From Argentina anserina (taxonomy: Eukaryota; Streptophyta; Magnoliopsida; Rosales; Rosaceae): DNA of 64,000 nucleotides. The notes beneath the pieces were generated by a model, which worked only from the letters and a program-made list of their open reading frames with translations, was not told the origin of the DNA and did not search any database. How positions within the stretch are numbered: the first letter of the stretch is position 1; each line of letters opens with the position of its first letter. The stretch covers positions 31,194,501 through 31,258,500 of the forward strand of contig NC_065874.1 in the NCBI RefSeq assembly GCF_933775445.1. The letters are read 5' to 3'. The translations under genes and the position numbers were made by a program. Shown here piece after piece: positions 35,505 through 45,742 of the stretch.

Positions 35505-35609
35505 GAGATTGTGCTAATATTGCGGCCGATCCCACCATGAAACGAGACAATACATGAGACTTGAGCTATCAAACTCGTCTCATTTACCGTAATCAAACAT
35601 GTTGGGACT

Positions 35610-35711
35610 GGGTTGGGCATAATGTTTTAAGATTTCACTTTCGTCTCGACCTTGTAAATTTCGGGTCGGGATTGAAATGGTTATGAAATTATAAATTTTT
35701 ATGCCCAGCCC
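35610..35711. mobile_element. Short MITE-like element with GGGTTGGGCAT ends
   Basis: GGGTTGGGCAT at 35610-35620 is matched by ATGCCCAGCCC at 35701-35711, an 11-bp terminal inverted repeat with one mismatch around a 102-bp element. The same terminus recurs at about 61066. No clear target duplication was found, so the superfamily is unassigned. Confidence 0.55.
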
Positions 35712-36189
35712 TCGTTATTCATCGACTCTTGAAGTTTGCACGATAAAAAGCTAGTTCCTACGAATCAAAACTTTAAGCCTCACGTTTAGAAGGATAAGAT
35801 TAGCTCCCTATTCTATTCTCCTCGTGAAGCCATGCTTAATTGCTTATGTTTCACTCTTTGCAGAGCCATGTTACATTGTCTCCCTTATCAACACCTGATC
35901 CTTGACAACTGTTTTCTTTGCCTAATCTAAATCACCCACCACATTTCTTTGTTAATCCATCAAATCCTTCAACAGATCATTTAACACTTCAATCTGGGCT
36001 GTCTTTAAAAGATTTAAAAGAATATAATCCAACAACTTCAGAAAAAAAAAATCCAAACTTGCTCCTAATATATAGACCTTTCTGTCTATTAATGTTGGAC
36101 TAGCTGTTGAATTATGATTAGTTAACACTCATGCACCAATAATCAACAGAGAGTTGACATTAAATATCCACATAATGTATTGCATCAAA

Positions 36190-36735
36190 TGTTCTAAATA
36201 TCCCGATATATCCTCGATATATCCCCGATATATCCCCGATATATCTCTGATATTAAGAAAACGATACGATAAGTTGCTTATCGGTCTATTATATCGGTCA
36301 ACCCGAAAAATCAAGTCAAATGGCGATATATCGGGTCAAACCGGGTTTGACCCGATATATCGGTGCCATTTTTTAAAATATTTTTTTAAAACCACGTCAT
36401 TTTGAAAAAATAATTTAAAGAAAATGAAAATTTCGTTGATAATATTCAATTACGAGAGAGTTTATGGTGAATGATCACCTTTATTTTTATTAATTAATAT
36501 TATTTATGTATTTTAATTGTCAAAATAAGCAAATATTTTTTTATGAAGTTTATTTAGTAGATTTACTTCTATAAGTTTTAATTTCTCAAGTTTATTTGAT
36601 ATATTTTGATGTATATGTTTATAAATATATTAAATTTAATTAAAAATTAGTAAAAACGATAAATCCGATATAATCCGATATATCTCGATATATCCCCGTT
36701 ATATCATTATTTTACAAAACCGATACGATGCCAAT
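36190..36735. repeat. GATATATC-rich segment with a strong palindrome
   Basis: CGATATATCC-type words recur about ten times in two clusters (36200-36365 and 36660-36705). A perfect 18-bp stem with a three-base loop lies at 36324-36362 (CGATATATCGGGTCAAAC arms). The clusters face each other around an AT-rich centre, so this may be a degenerate inverted-repeat transposon. No gene is visible. Confidence 0.6.
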
Positions 36736-36873
36736 AACCGTTATTTAGACCATTGATTGCATCAATCAAACTCATCCATCCTCTAAAACAATGATAAGGC
36801 AACAGATTATAATTTTCACCGGATCCTCTCTTCCCTCTATACCCAGCTGGCCAGCTGACCTTCCTGACCTCTG

Positions 36874-37304
36874 CTAAATTGCGACACGTGTCAAAACATC
36901 TAATGACCTAAATTTTTCCCTCTTTTTTTTCTCTCTTCCTTCACTTTCCTTCACCTCTCTGAGACTCTGACTCCAAATCTCTTCTGTCAATTAAAGACTG
37001 TAGCCGCCGAACCTTATCATATAGATGGGATGAGTATTCAGAATCCAAATATCATTTACAACAAGTCAGAGAAGAATATGAGATGAAATGTGTTAGGATT
37101 CAATTTATGGGTTCCATTTTTATGGGAAATTTCCACTGAATAACTGATGGGTTCCTTCTTATTCTATTGAAGAACGAGATCTGGGTATGTGGTAAACCAT
37201 CAAAGTGACATACAGTAATTGTTAACATAAATGAATTTGTTCTTATATTTGCAAAATCCAATCAGAAAGTTGTGATATTCATATATTCTGCAAAACCAAC
37301 AGAG

Positions 37305-37335
<31 letters not shown>

Positions 37336-37519
37336 TAACAAGATAATGCAAAATTATAGCAACCAAAAATTTTGATTTACCCAGCCTAATGGAATTAGAC
37401 CATTAGGGAGGTGAAGGAATGTGAAGGAAGAGAAGAGATTTCGAATTTGCAGAGGAGAGAAGAAATTGAAGGGAGAAATTTAGGCCATTATATGAGCTTT
37501 GATACCTGTCGCAATTTAG
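36874..37519. mobile_element. Inverted-repeat (TIR) element, about 646 bp
   Basis: The left arm from CTAAATTGCGACACGTGTCA and the right arm ending at TGACAGGTATC-type sequence (reverse complement CTAAATTGCGACAGGTATCA) match for more than 100 bases, including the CTTCCTTCAC..TCCTTCACCTC stretch. A (GA)n run lies in the interior near 37304-37335. Internal sequence is non-coding. No convincing target duplication was seen. Confidence 0.7.
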
Positions 37520-37859
37520 TATAGCTTTTCACAAACCCTTAAACACAAAATGGTCTCCAGAGTTGGATTTTGGTGCTAAAAGTTTATAATCATGCACATT
37601 AAACAAAGAAAATGTACCTAAATCAAGTTGATAATCAGCTCAAGGTTAGCTTGTAAAAACCAAACGGGTGACAAAACGTCACACCCCATTTCTGGTTGGG
37701 AACACTACACTTTCTTACATTACATACATTACCCAACAACATCTTCCATAACAAAAAAAACTACAGATTAATCTACTCCAACCCAGAAATTAAAAGAGAA
37801 AAAAAAACCAACAAAATAAAAAAGAAAGATTTGCTTCTTCTTCTTCTTCATTTTTGTTC

Positions 37860-38594
37860 CTAATTAGCTAAGATTGGTGCGCAAGAACAAGAAGGGCACC
37901 TGATGAGACCATTCTCATTGCAAGAGGCACAACTCCTGAAGCCACCTTTCTCGGAATACAACTTATGACTCCCGTTACACTCGTCGCACAGTAAAAACCT
38001 GTACCCACCACACGCGCCGCACGCGCCCGGTTCCTGTACGGGCAGGCCTTCCACAAACTTCTTGAGCTCGCCAGCCTCGTGCAGCTGTTTCACCTCCTCG
38101 GCCCCACCAATGTACCTCCCGCCAATGAAAACCCTCGGCAGGGTCAACTTCCTTTGACCCAGGATCTGCTGCAGCTCGGTAATGAAGCGCTGGTCCATCG
38201 CCAGATCCCGCTCGTCCAGCGTCACGCGGAAACCCCGGAGTATTGATCGGACGGCGTTGCAGTCCTCGAACGTCCGCCGCACGACACGTAGGCTGGTGAA
38301 GTACACGACAATGCGCTTCTCGGCGCCCGGGAGGGAAATGGACTTGGACGACGGGTCGTTTTGCGGCGTGGGGTCATCTTTGGGGCGAGTTGAGTTCCAG
38401 GCGCGGAGGAGCGAGTTGGCGACCCGGACGCGGTGGAAGATCACCGAGGCTTTCTTGGCGGAGGCGGCGGGCTGCGACGGCTCGTCGTCGGCGCAGAGGT
38501 TCTGGATGTCTTTGAAGGAGGAGAAAGAGAACGGCGAGGTCGGCGACGACGTGTGGTGAATCTGAACCGTTGATTTACTCCACGGCCGCCACAT
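37860..38594 (-). CDS. Glutaredoxin-like protein with C-terminal CxxC zinc-ribbon repeats (At5g39865 type)
   Basis: A single exon encodes 244 residues. The start is the ATG at 38594 (MWRPWSKS); an upstream in-frame extension lacks an ATG. The N-terminal third is low in order and Ser/Pro-rich. The glutaredoxin fold runs about 94-185. The usual CPYC active site is replaced by TSLRVVRRTFEDC (100-112), and the glutathione-site loop TLPRVFIGG (151-159) and a GG pair (163-164) are retained. Four CxxC pairs follow (192/195, 203/206, 222/225, 233/236) and probably bind zinc. This is a plant-specific glutaredoxin-domain family; whether members reduce disulphides is uncertain given the altered active site. 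The transcript probably starts in the CT-rich sequence above 38600. No lesion was seen. Confidence 0.92.
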   Translation of the reverse strand: MWRPWSKSTVQIHHTSSPTSPFSFSSFKDIQNLCADDEPSQPAASAKKASVIFHRVRVANSLLRAWNSTRPKDDPTPQNDPSSKSISLPGAEKRIVVYFTSLRVVRRTFEDCNAVRSILRGFRVTLDERDLAMDQRFITELQQILGQRKLTLPRVFIGGRYIGGAEEVKQLHEAGELKKFVEGLPVQEPGACGACGGYRFLLCDECNGSHKLYSEKGGFRSCASCNENGLIRCPSCSCAPILAN

Positions 38595-41500
38595 TTGAGG
38601 GTTGGGATTTCCCGAAAGACCCAGGTAGCAAAAACGAATTGGGTTTGGTTTCTGGGTGGTTGGAATTTTCAAAGGGAGGAGTGTAAAGATTGAAACTTTA
38701 TGATATGGGATTTGGGTTTTGTTGCTTTATTTGCGATAAGGGATTTTGGGTTGCTTAAAGCGAAGGCGTTGGGATTGAGAATTTGAGAGAGGACACTCCA
38801 AAGGTTTGAGCTTTTGTTTTTGTTTTTTTAAGTTGCAGGGAGAAAATGAGAGAGAGAGGGGTAAAAATGATGGGGGTGGTAGGGTTAAGTTAGTTGAGAG
38901 AGACTTGAGAGAGGTGGTGTGTTTTGTTGGTTTGTTTTTGCTTTCTTGGATGATAGGGTTTAAGGGTGGGAGGGGAGAGATGGGAGGGTCTGATTAGCAG
39001 GTGGGCTAATTGGGATTTGAGGCCTAATTATAGATGAGAGCCTTAAGAGCTCCAGTTTAAGTAGATTCAAATATGTTGACCTGGTCAAAATCCATCTGTT
39101 TTCATTCTTTCTTTATCTTACTCTGCAATCTCTGATCTGGAAAATATTTTTTCATCTGAATGTGGCATTTGATAATGTTTAGATATAGAGGAAATCAGGT
39201 GTTGATAAACTTCAGGATTTTTCTTTGTTTAAATGTGACAGAATATAGCTTTAAGCTGCATAGTGCAGAACCTAAAAAATTGAGAAGAACATGTTGAACA
39301 GACTTGATTCAATAAGTTAAAAGATGCAAGAATGAGGCAAATGCAATCATACATCTCTGGATAATATAGTAAACTGACATGAAAAGTACTTCATTTTAAC
39401 CTCAACAAATGGAATCTATATCTACTTCAATGACATCTATCAATGACATCTATGTCATTCTATCTGTGTGAAATTGTTAGGCCATTAGTTTTACTCCAAT
39501 GCATAAATACGAATTACTTCAACATTTCTAATCGATTCTGATGATGATTTTCCCCTTTGATCTATCATTTTCAGTCTTGGTATTCATTTAAGCTTTTATA
39601 TCAATCATGTGCAACTTCAATGTCTAAAAGCTCTTGCAATGTAACAGCTTTGGATTCTTGATTATTTTTTAAGTGTGGATATGTTGGAGGATCAAATCAC
39701 CATAAATATTCAATCACTCAATGCAGGACCATGGGGTGTTTATGATACAATGACAGCCCATCATTAGCAAGCACGTTGACATTAGTGTGCCAAATTCTTC
39801 AGATTTTTCCACCTCTTCAGGCTTGCACCACAAAAAACCAATTAGGATTATACCAATGCCAACATTAATAGAACTTTAAGTTTGGTAACAAAATTGAAGG
39901 GTTAACTACATTTTACCACATTCAATACTCCATGTATGCTATGACTTAATGATAGGTTCTGCATTGGATTCCTTAAACCAAAAGCAATCTGACTGATCGT
40001 GTTCGTACTAACCCAAAAACTTATCTAGAAGAAAGTAGAAAGATAAGCGTAATTTTGTTATCAAACTAAATGATCGTGAGTGAGCTCGCAGCTACTCAAT
40101 TCTACTACAATCAAGACCTCCAAGTATATGATGATGGATTGATGGATTTTGCGTTGGATGACTAGGATCTTTATGCCGAAGGTGATCTCAAGAACAAAAA
40201 CAAACTTATGCTACTAGACTAAATGATGGATGGAATTGAACCATATGATATGTAATTACCTGAAATTAAAACTTGATTATAATGAGAGGGTGGTGATGAT
40301 GATATGAACATGTGAGTTGGGGACCATGGACAATAATAACTGGACTACTGAAGATGAAGAGTGGTAGTGGAGACAATGCATGTTTGGTAGCTCTGAAAAA
40401 ACAGAAGCAGTGGTTTCCAAAAGCTAAAGTTAAAGGTAGAAAAACCAAGCCAACCTGCTAGTGCTGGTGGGTGGCTTCTGAAAAAGATCACATGCTTGGT
40501 GGAAGAAGAGTAAGTTATCACGGTAAGATATCAAAGTGAGGGAAATGGCATGGTGGTAGACCCATCACATCACATGCTTTCATTCATTGAGGCATTGAGC
40601 AACTCTGGAGCATATATAGAATAACAACATGCACAATCATAGAGCCTAGAGATCCTGAGATGCTCAATCTCCTCTCCCCTGTTTCATGTGAAACCAAATT
40701 TGTGATTCTTTTGGGTTTATGACAAACCAGTTAAGGTATTTATTCTTTCATTTCATTCTGGTGAAGCTCAGAGCTGCCAAAAACCCGTGTCTTTTTTGGC
40801 CTTTGTTTTGTTACAGGATCTCTGTGGAGGACTAGATCTAGTTGACCCAGCACTGCCAGATACTTTCAATATTATTGTTAAAATTGCAAGTGTGTGCTAT
40901 GATAGCTGAGGTTTTTTTTTTCTTGATACACATTTTAGTAGAATTTTTGTGATTCTAATTTTATCATTTTTTAGAGTCTACCAAGCACGGAAATGAGACG
41001 GGAAAAAGTACTGTTTGATTGAGGATATATGTCGGCCTCACTATCATCATCTTCATTGTCATGAACTCATGATTAATTCATAAACATCAGATATAGGATC
41101 ATGTATGTATAAGTATTAGAAAAGATCGAGGAGTTCCTATGATGCACAAGCGCGGGTTCTTGCATCACAAGTAAACGTTAACAAAATGCTGAATTGTGGG
41201 AGGAATTGTGTTTTATGAAGTATTGAGTAAATATGGGAATGGGATCATATGCACACCCCAAGTTACTATCCATCTTACGGTCACCATAATCTACTGTTCC
41301 TCATAGGCTCATGTTGCCTTATATGATATAATCTGCGCGCAGCTAATTTTCTCTGTATTTGAAAGATAAATTTTTAGCTGTATATATAAGACTCATTTGA
41401 TTTCATTAGGCCATATGAAGTCCTCTAGAGAGGATCCAAGTCAAAGTAATGTGATCCAATACAAATGTATAATTAGGACTACTATGGTCCCTGGTACAAG

Positions 41501-42568
41501 GACGGGAGCCGCTCTCTTTTACATTTCAGTGTTAGACAATTTAAAGAACTCATATGGGTCCTAATTTGATTAGTGTTCATCTAATCTCAACAATTTATCT
41601 TAGTCAGGATTGTTACTGCTCATTGTAATATAAAGTATAAAGTATTTTTATCAATTCATATATCTGATTACAAAATCTTGTTAAGCAATAGGATTGAGAA
41701 TTACCTAATTAATCGTACTTATGTTCTAACATTCTAGTTAAATACCAGCTAATAAATTGTTGGCTAGATTCCAACTTAAAGGGTGTTATTTTCCTTAATT
41801 AATCATAGTATGTTCTATATGTAATTCTGTAAAGAGCTTAAGAGTAGCTTAGAGCATATTTAGTAATGCTATCTATATATTAATTAAATCTCAACTAAAA
41901 TAGCTCGAAAGTTATTTTAGCTAGCAAATTTAGAACTACATCTACATCAATTCACTTTATTTTAGCTTTATTTGAATTCAAAGTATTTATTACATACCTA
42001 AAATATTTTAAATTTATCAATAAATTATATATAATTCTTATAAGAAATGTTTTAAATTCAAATATTTTAATTTTGATCTATCTCGCTAGACAAATTTATC
42101 GAGTATAGTCACTAATTTTTTATATAAAAAAAAACTAAACATGTTCTTTAAAATAGCTTAAAAATTATAATAGAAAATCTGTTGAAAATGTTTAAAGGCC
42201 GACTTCGGACTCTTGGCTATTTAATTAAGTAGTACTGATCATATATATTATAAAGGAAATATTATAAATTCATACCAATTATTCATATAGCTTCAAAGAT
42301 TGACAAAGCCAACGCGGTTTTGTTTACTTGCACTTGCGTGCTTATTGGTTCTGTCACTTCTGTGTTCTTGAATTGTCTTCTTGACTGGCTCCTTCCAATT
42401 TCCAAATTAACAAATGCACATCGTTTAATTTGTTTCTTACACGGTAACACGGACCTAGCTATAAGCCTATATATATTACCGTGAATGCATATATATTGTA
42501 AGTTGTAGAGGTTAATTAAGTGCCAATTAGCATCCACATATCCAGTAACATATATAAGATCAATCGAG
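38595..42568. other. Long intergenic region
   Basis: Just above 38600 lies the probable leader of the glutaredoxin-like gene. The rest, about 3.9 kb, is AT-rich with no protein family recognised. A TATA-like CATATATAGA near 40612-40621 precedes a pyrimidine-rich stretch and could begin a non-coding transcript, but no known miRNA was matched. A degenerate MITE candidate lies at about 41851-42195. Confidence 0.5.
41851..42195. mobile_element. Possible degenerate MITE
   Basis: The left end GAGCATATTTAGTAATGCT and the right end (reverse complement AACATTTTCAACAGATTTTC) resemble diverged ends of GAGCATCTCCAACAG-type plant MITEs. The interior is AT-rich and partly self-complementary. Ends and target duplication are unclear. 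Confidence 0.3.
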
Positions 42569-43220
42569 ATGGGCTTCTCTGGCTCTGCGATCCGTTTTCT
42601 GGTAATCATGCTTATGATATTCAGTGCTTCGTTCTTGTCCCCGCTATCAGTACACGCAGGTAATTAAACGTTTTTTTCTCTCGTCTAATTAACTTGAACG
42701 AAGTTGCATGTATTTTTGCAGGGTATATATATGCTGGTGTACGTAGTGGTGTTTATAATTAGTCGATCAGTAGCCATTTTTGATTCACTGCTAACTTTAA
42801 TTTCTAACTTATATAATATATATACCTAGCTGGCCGGATGCTACACGCCACCATTAATTTTGAATGATGATTGATCAACCAGTGAGTCTCTTGATCGAAG
42901 ATGAAGCATAGCATGCATATGCTTGCAACTTTCCAAGTTAATTCATTCGAGAATCAAACGATATATATGCATGTGTAGATCAGAGAGCAGGCATAGCACT
43001 CATGCTACCTTATAAATTATGATATATTATACTAGCTAGTCTGGGCGAGATAATTAACAGATGCAGAATGTACAGAATATATTTGATTAAGCAGTAAGTA
43101 TATAACTCGCGGTCCTCACGGTCAAGTCTGTTAATTGCAGAACCAAAACAAAGAAAGCTAAAAGCGACTCCAAACCCTCCACCTCCACCGGTTGCAGGCT
43201 CACGCGGCGGACATGGCTAA
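42569..43220 (+). CDS. Candidate small secreted peptide (56 residues, two exons)
   Basis: Exon 1 (42569-42659) encodes MGFSGSAIRFLVIMLMIF and a further hydrophobic stretch that ends SVHA, a convincing signal peptide. A GTAATT donor and a TTAATTGCAG acceptor bracket an intron of 481 bases. Exon 2 (43141-43220) continues in frame with EPKQRKLKATPNPPPPPV, then AGSRGGHG and TAA. The predicted mature part is about 26 residues, basic, with a run of five prolines and a Gly/His-rich C-terminus. This architecture resembles plant signalling-peptide precursors, and the end is loosely like PIP or CEP peptides ending GxGH, but no family is assigned. A TATA-like run at about 42469-42477 lies about 95 bases upstream of the ATG. 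It is too short to be certain; chance is possible. Confidence 0.6.
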
Positions 43221-44740
43221 TTAACCAGAGGCATGCATGGATCACATACAGTATATATAGTCCTGCCAATCTATTGATTGATTGCAAGGTATAAATAAAC
43301 GATATCTACTTTTCCAATTTTTGATGTTGTGATCGATTAAGCCGATGAAGCCACGATATATTGGCATATGTATTGCTTACATTGATTATTGTTGATAATA
43401 TATAAATTTCACATGTGAAAATCAAACATGTGTAGGTAGTAGCGGATTGAGGATAAATGTGTATTATTAGATTGCAAGGAGGGCTTCATTTTTTTTATTA
43501 ATGCAAGTGTATTATTATGCAAACGGTAGATGTCGATGAGTTTCCGAAAATAAATGTGTGTGTCAATGAAAATAAAAGAATATTTCAAAAATCAAAGAAA
43601 AATAAATTACCCAACAAATTTTTTCTCAAATTGATTAAATTGAAACTCAAAACTCATACTTGCAATTTCACATTCAATATATAAAAGGAAAAGAATATTA
43701 GAATAGTTATGTTTACGCACTTTTGATGATTTAAGAAGAAGCAACTATCTTAGAGGATAAATGTATACCAAATACCTATGCATATATATATATATCTCTC
43801 TTTTACATTAGCCCTAATGTAGAAAAATTTATTGGCGAAAAAAACTTGCATGGGCTCTTGCCCAGGACTGGATCCGGCAGTGTGTGTAGGGTAATGTAGC
43901 TAGGTTTTGGGTTTCTAAGTGTTCAAGCAACTCCGTATATACGGACATATATATGTGGTGGGTTCTATGAGCTGCAGCCCATACGAAATTTGAAAATATA
44001 TAATTAATCAACTGAAGTTTTACACTTAAATGAGTCATTCTTTAGTTGTCAAACCCTCCAACTCACTTTTAATTCATCTGAGGGCAGAGGTTCGAACTCT
44101 CTTGGTCTCCAAACATAGTTTTTCATCATTCTCTATTTCTTTGGCTAAATTACATCTAGTTTTCTTTTTACTCCTATTTTCTCCGCTCATTTTCTTTTAA
44201 TTAATTATTTTTTCTTAAATAATGAATTTTCCACTTATTTGGTACACTTCTAGCATGAGTAGATTCATATTTCTATACTTCCGTAGTATCTTTTAACAAA
44301 ATATTCTTATACTGAGGTTGTATTTTGGTTCTAAATCTCTACATAGAAAAATGAAAAAAATATATTTCAAATTAGCCTAGATAAGTTTCTAATGTTAGAT
44401 CCGCCACTGTCCATATATTGTCAATTGAAACCTCAAATCACTTTATTAGTTTTGTTTTGGTAATGAAATCACTTTATTAGTTATGATGTACTTTTACGGT
44501 TGTTAGACATAAATCACCTCTCTCGGGTCGAGTACAATGTGCATTAGAAATATTGAAAACAAATTAGTGGTTTATCTCAAAGTGAAAAGTGAAAAGTGAA
44601 AATCACGAAATGAGAGTGGGTTTGAGAGGTCGCATTAGGATAGGGTATTTTAGTAAGCCAAGGGTGGTCAGATTCATATAATATCTGATTGCAACAACTC
44701 AAAACTAAAACAACTAGAAACCGCCCACACCTTATGAGTG
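43221..44740. other. Intergenic region with a possible DNA-transposon remnant
   Basis: No gene is recognised. TAGTAGCGGATTGAGG near 43439 and TTAGATCCGCCACTG near 44395 are imperfect inverted matches resembling TAGTGGCGGATC transposon ends common in plants. Between them, GGGCTCTTGCCCAGGAC near 43852-43868 resembles the interior of such elements. The evidence for a roughly 970-bp remnant is weak. Confidence 0.35.
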
Positions 44741-45437
44741 TGCAAAAAGTTGATAGTTATTTACGTAAAAATATAGGTGGTTAAAATCTGAGAAGAAATA
44801 ATATATTAATTTAATTTTTAACCATAATATCTCTATTTGTTTTCTTGTCCGTGTGAGACATAAAAATGGTATTTTTGGAAGTTCGTATTTTGGTGGTACT
44901 TAAGTGCTTGTTTTGAAAAAAAGTGGATAGTTATTTGAAAAAATTGTGGTTAAAAATGAGAAGAAATAATATTTTAATTTAAATTTTGACCATAATACCC
45001 CTATTTGTTTTCTTGTTAGTGTGAGATATGAAAATTGTATTTTCGGAAGTTCATATTTTGGTGGTATTTAGGTGCTTGCTTTGCAAAAAAAGGGTAGTTA
45101 TTTACATGAAAAAATAGGTGGTTAAAATTTGAGAAGAAATAATATTTTTTATTTAATTTTTGACCGTAATACTCCTATTTGTGTCTGTCAGTGTGAAATA
45201 TGAAAATGATATTTTCGGAAGTTCGTATTTTGGTAGTACTTAAGTGCTTATTTTGTAAAAAGTGGGTAGTTATTTATGTAACAAAATAGGTGGTTAAAAT
45301 CTGAGAATAAATAATATTTTTATTTAATTTTTGACCGTAATACTCATATTTAACTATTTGTTTGTTTGTTAATGTGAGATATAAAAATAGTATTTTCGAA
45401 AGTTCGTATTTTAGTGGTACTTAAGTGCTTACTTTAT
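44741..45437. repeat. Tandem array of four units of about 170 bp
   Basis: Units begin near 44741, 44921, 45091 and 45261 at a TAGTTATTT motif. Each contains GGTTAAAA.T.GAGAA, AATAATAT, TGACC.TAATA, TATTTTCGGAAGTTC and TTTTGGTGGTACTTAAGTGC with scattered changes. The array ends about 300 bp upstream of the UBL/LRR gene start. Confidence 0.9.
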
Positions 45438-45742
45438 AGCGGTAAGGATGGCCAGTTTTGGACCCCCGATTCGGTTTAAGCCTAGGCCTACAAATTACAG
45501 AACTCCCAAATCGATATTTTCCGGGCCATGAGGAAACCAGTATTACAATATCGACATTGCAGGCCTAACTTGATCCACAGCCAGGTCCATAAATTTCCTA
45601 GGCTCACTACTTGAGAGCCCAATTTGTTAGCGTGGAGTAAGGGAAATGTGATATAAAATAGTAACTCACACAGAGAGAGAAGCCTAGAACAAATTTCACA
45701 CAGAGAGAGAGACCCAACTGTAACAAAGCAACACACACAAAA

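Larger units (their letters stand above)
33018..35509. mobile_element. Non-coding LTR retroelement with internal tandem array and truncated second LTR
   Basis: The left LTR (33023-33491) runs TGTTATCG...GTGCCAACA. The right-hand copy keeps only its last 138 bp (about 35367-35504), with the same AACA end and about 95% identity by eye. GAGAT flanks both ends (33018-33022 and 35505-35509), a 5-bp duplication typical of LTR elements. The interior has no gag or pol reading and is largely a 100-bp tandem array, so the element is non-autonomous. The missing 5' part of the right LTR and the lack of a polypurine tract beside it point to an internal deletion. Orientation could not be settled. Confidence 0.82.

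Noticed and set aside
40560..40860. Possible miRNA or non-coding RNA gene after a TATA-like site
   Set aside because: No known plant miRNA sequence and no clear hairpin was seen by eye.
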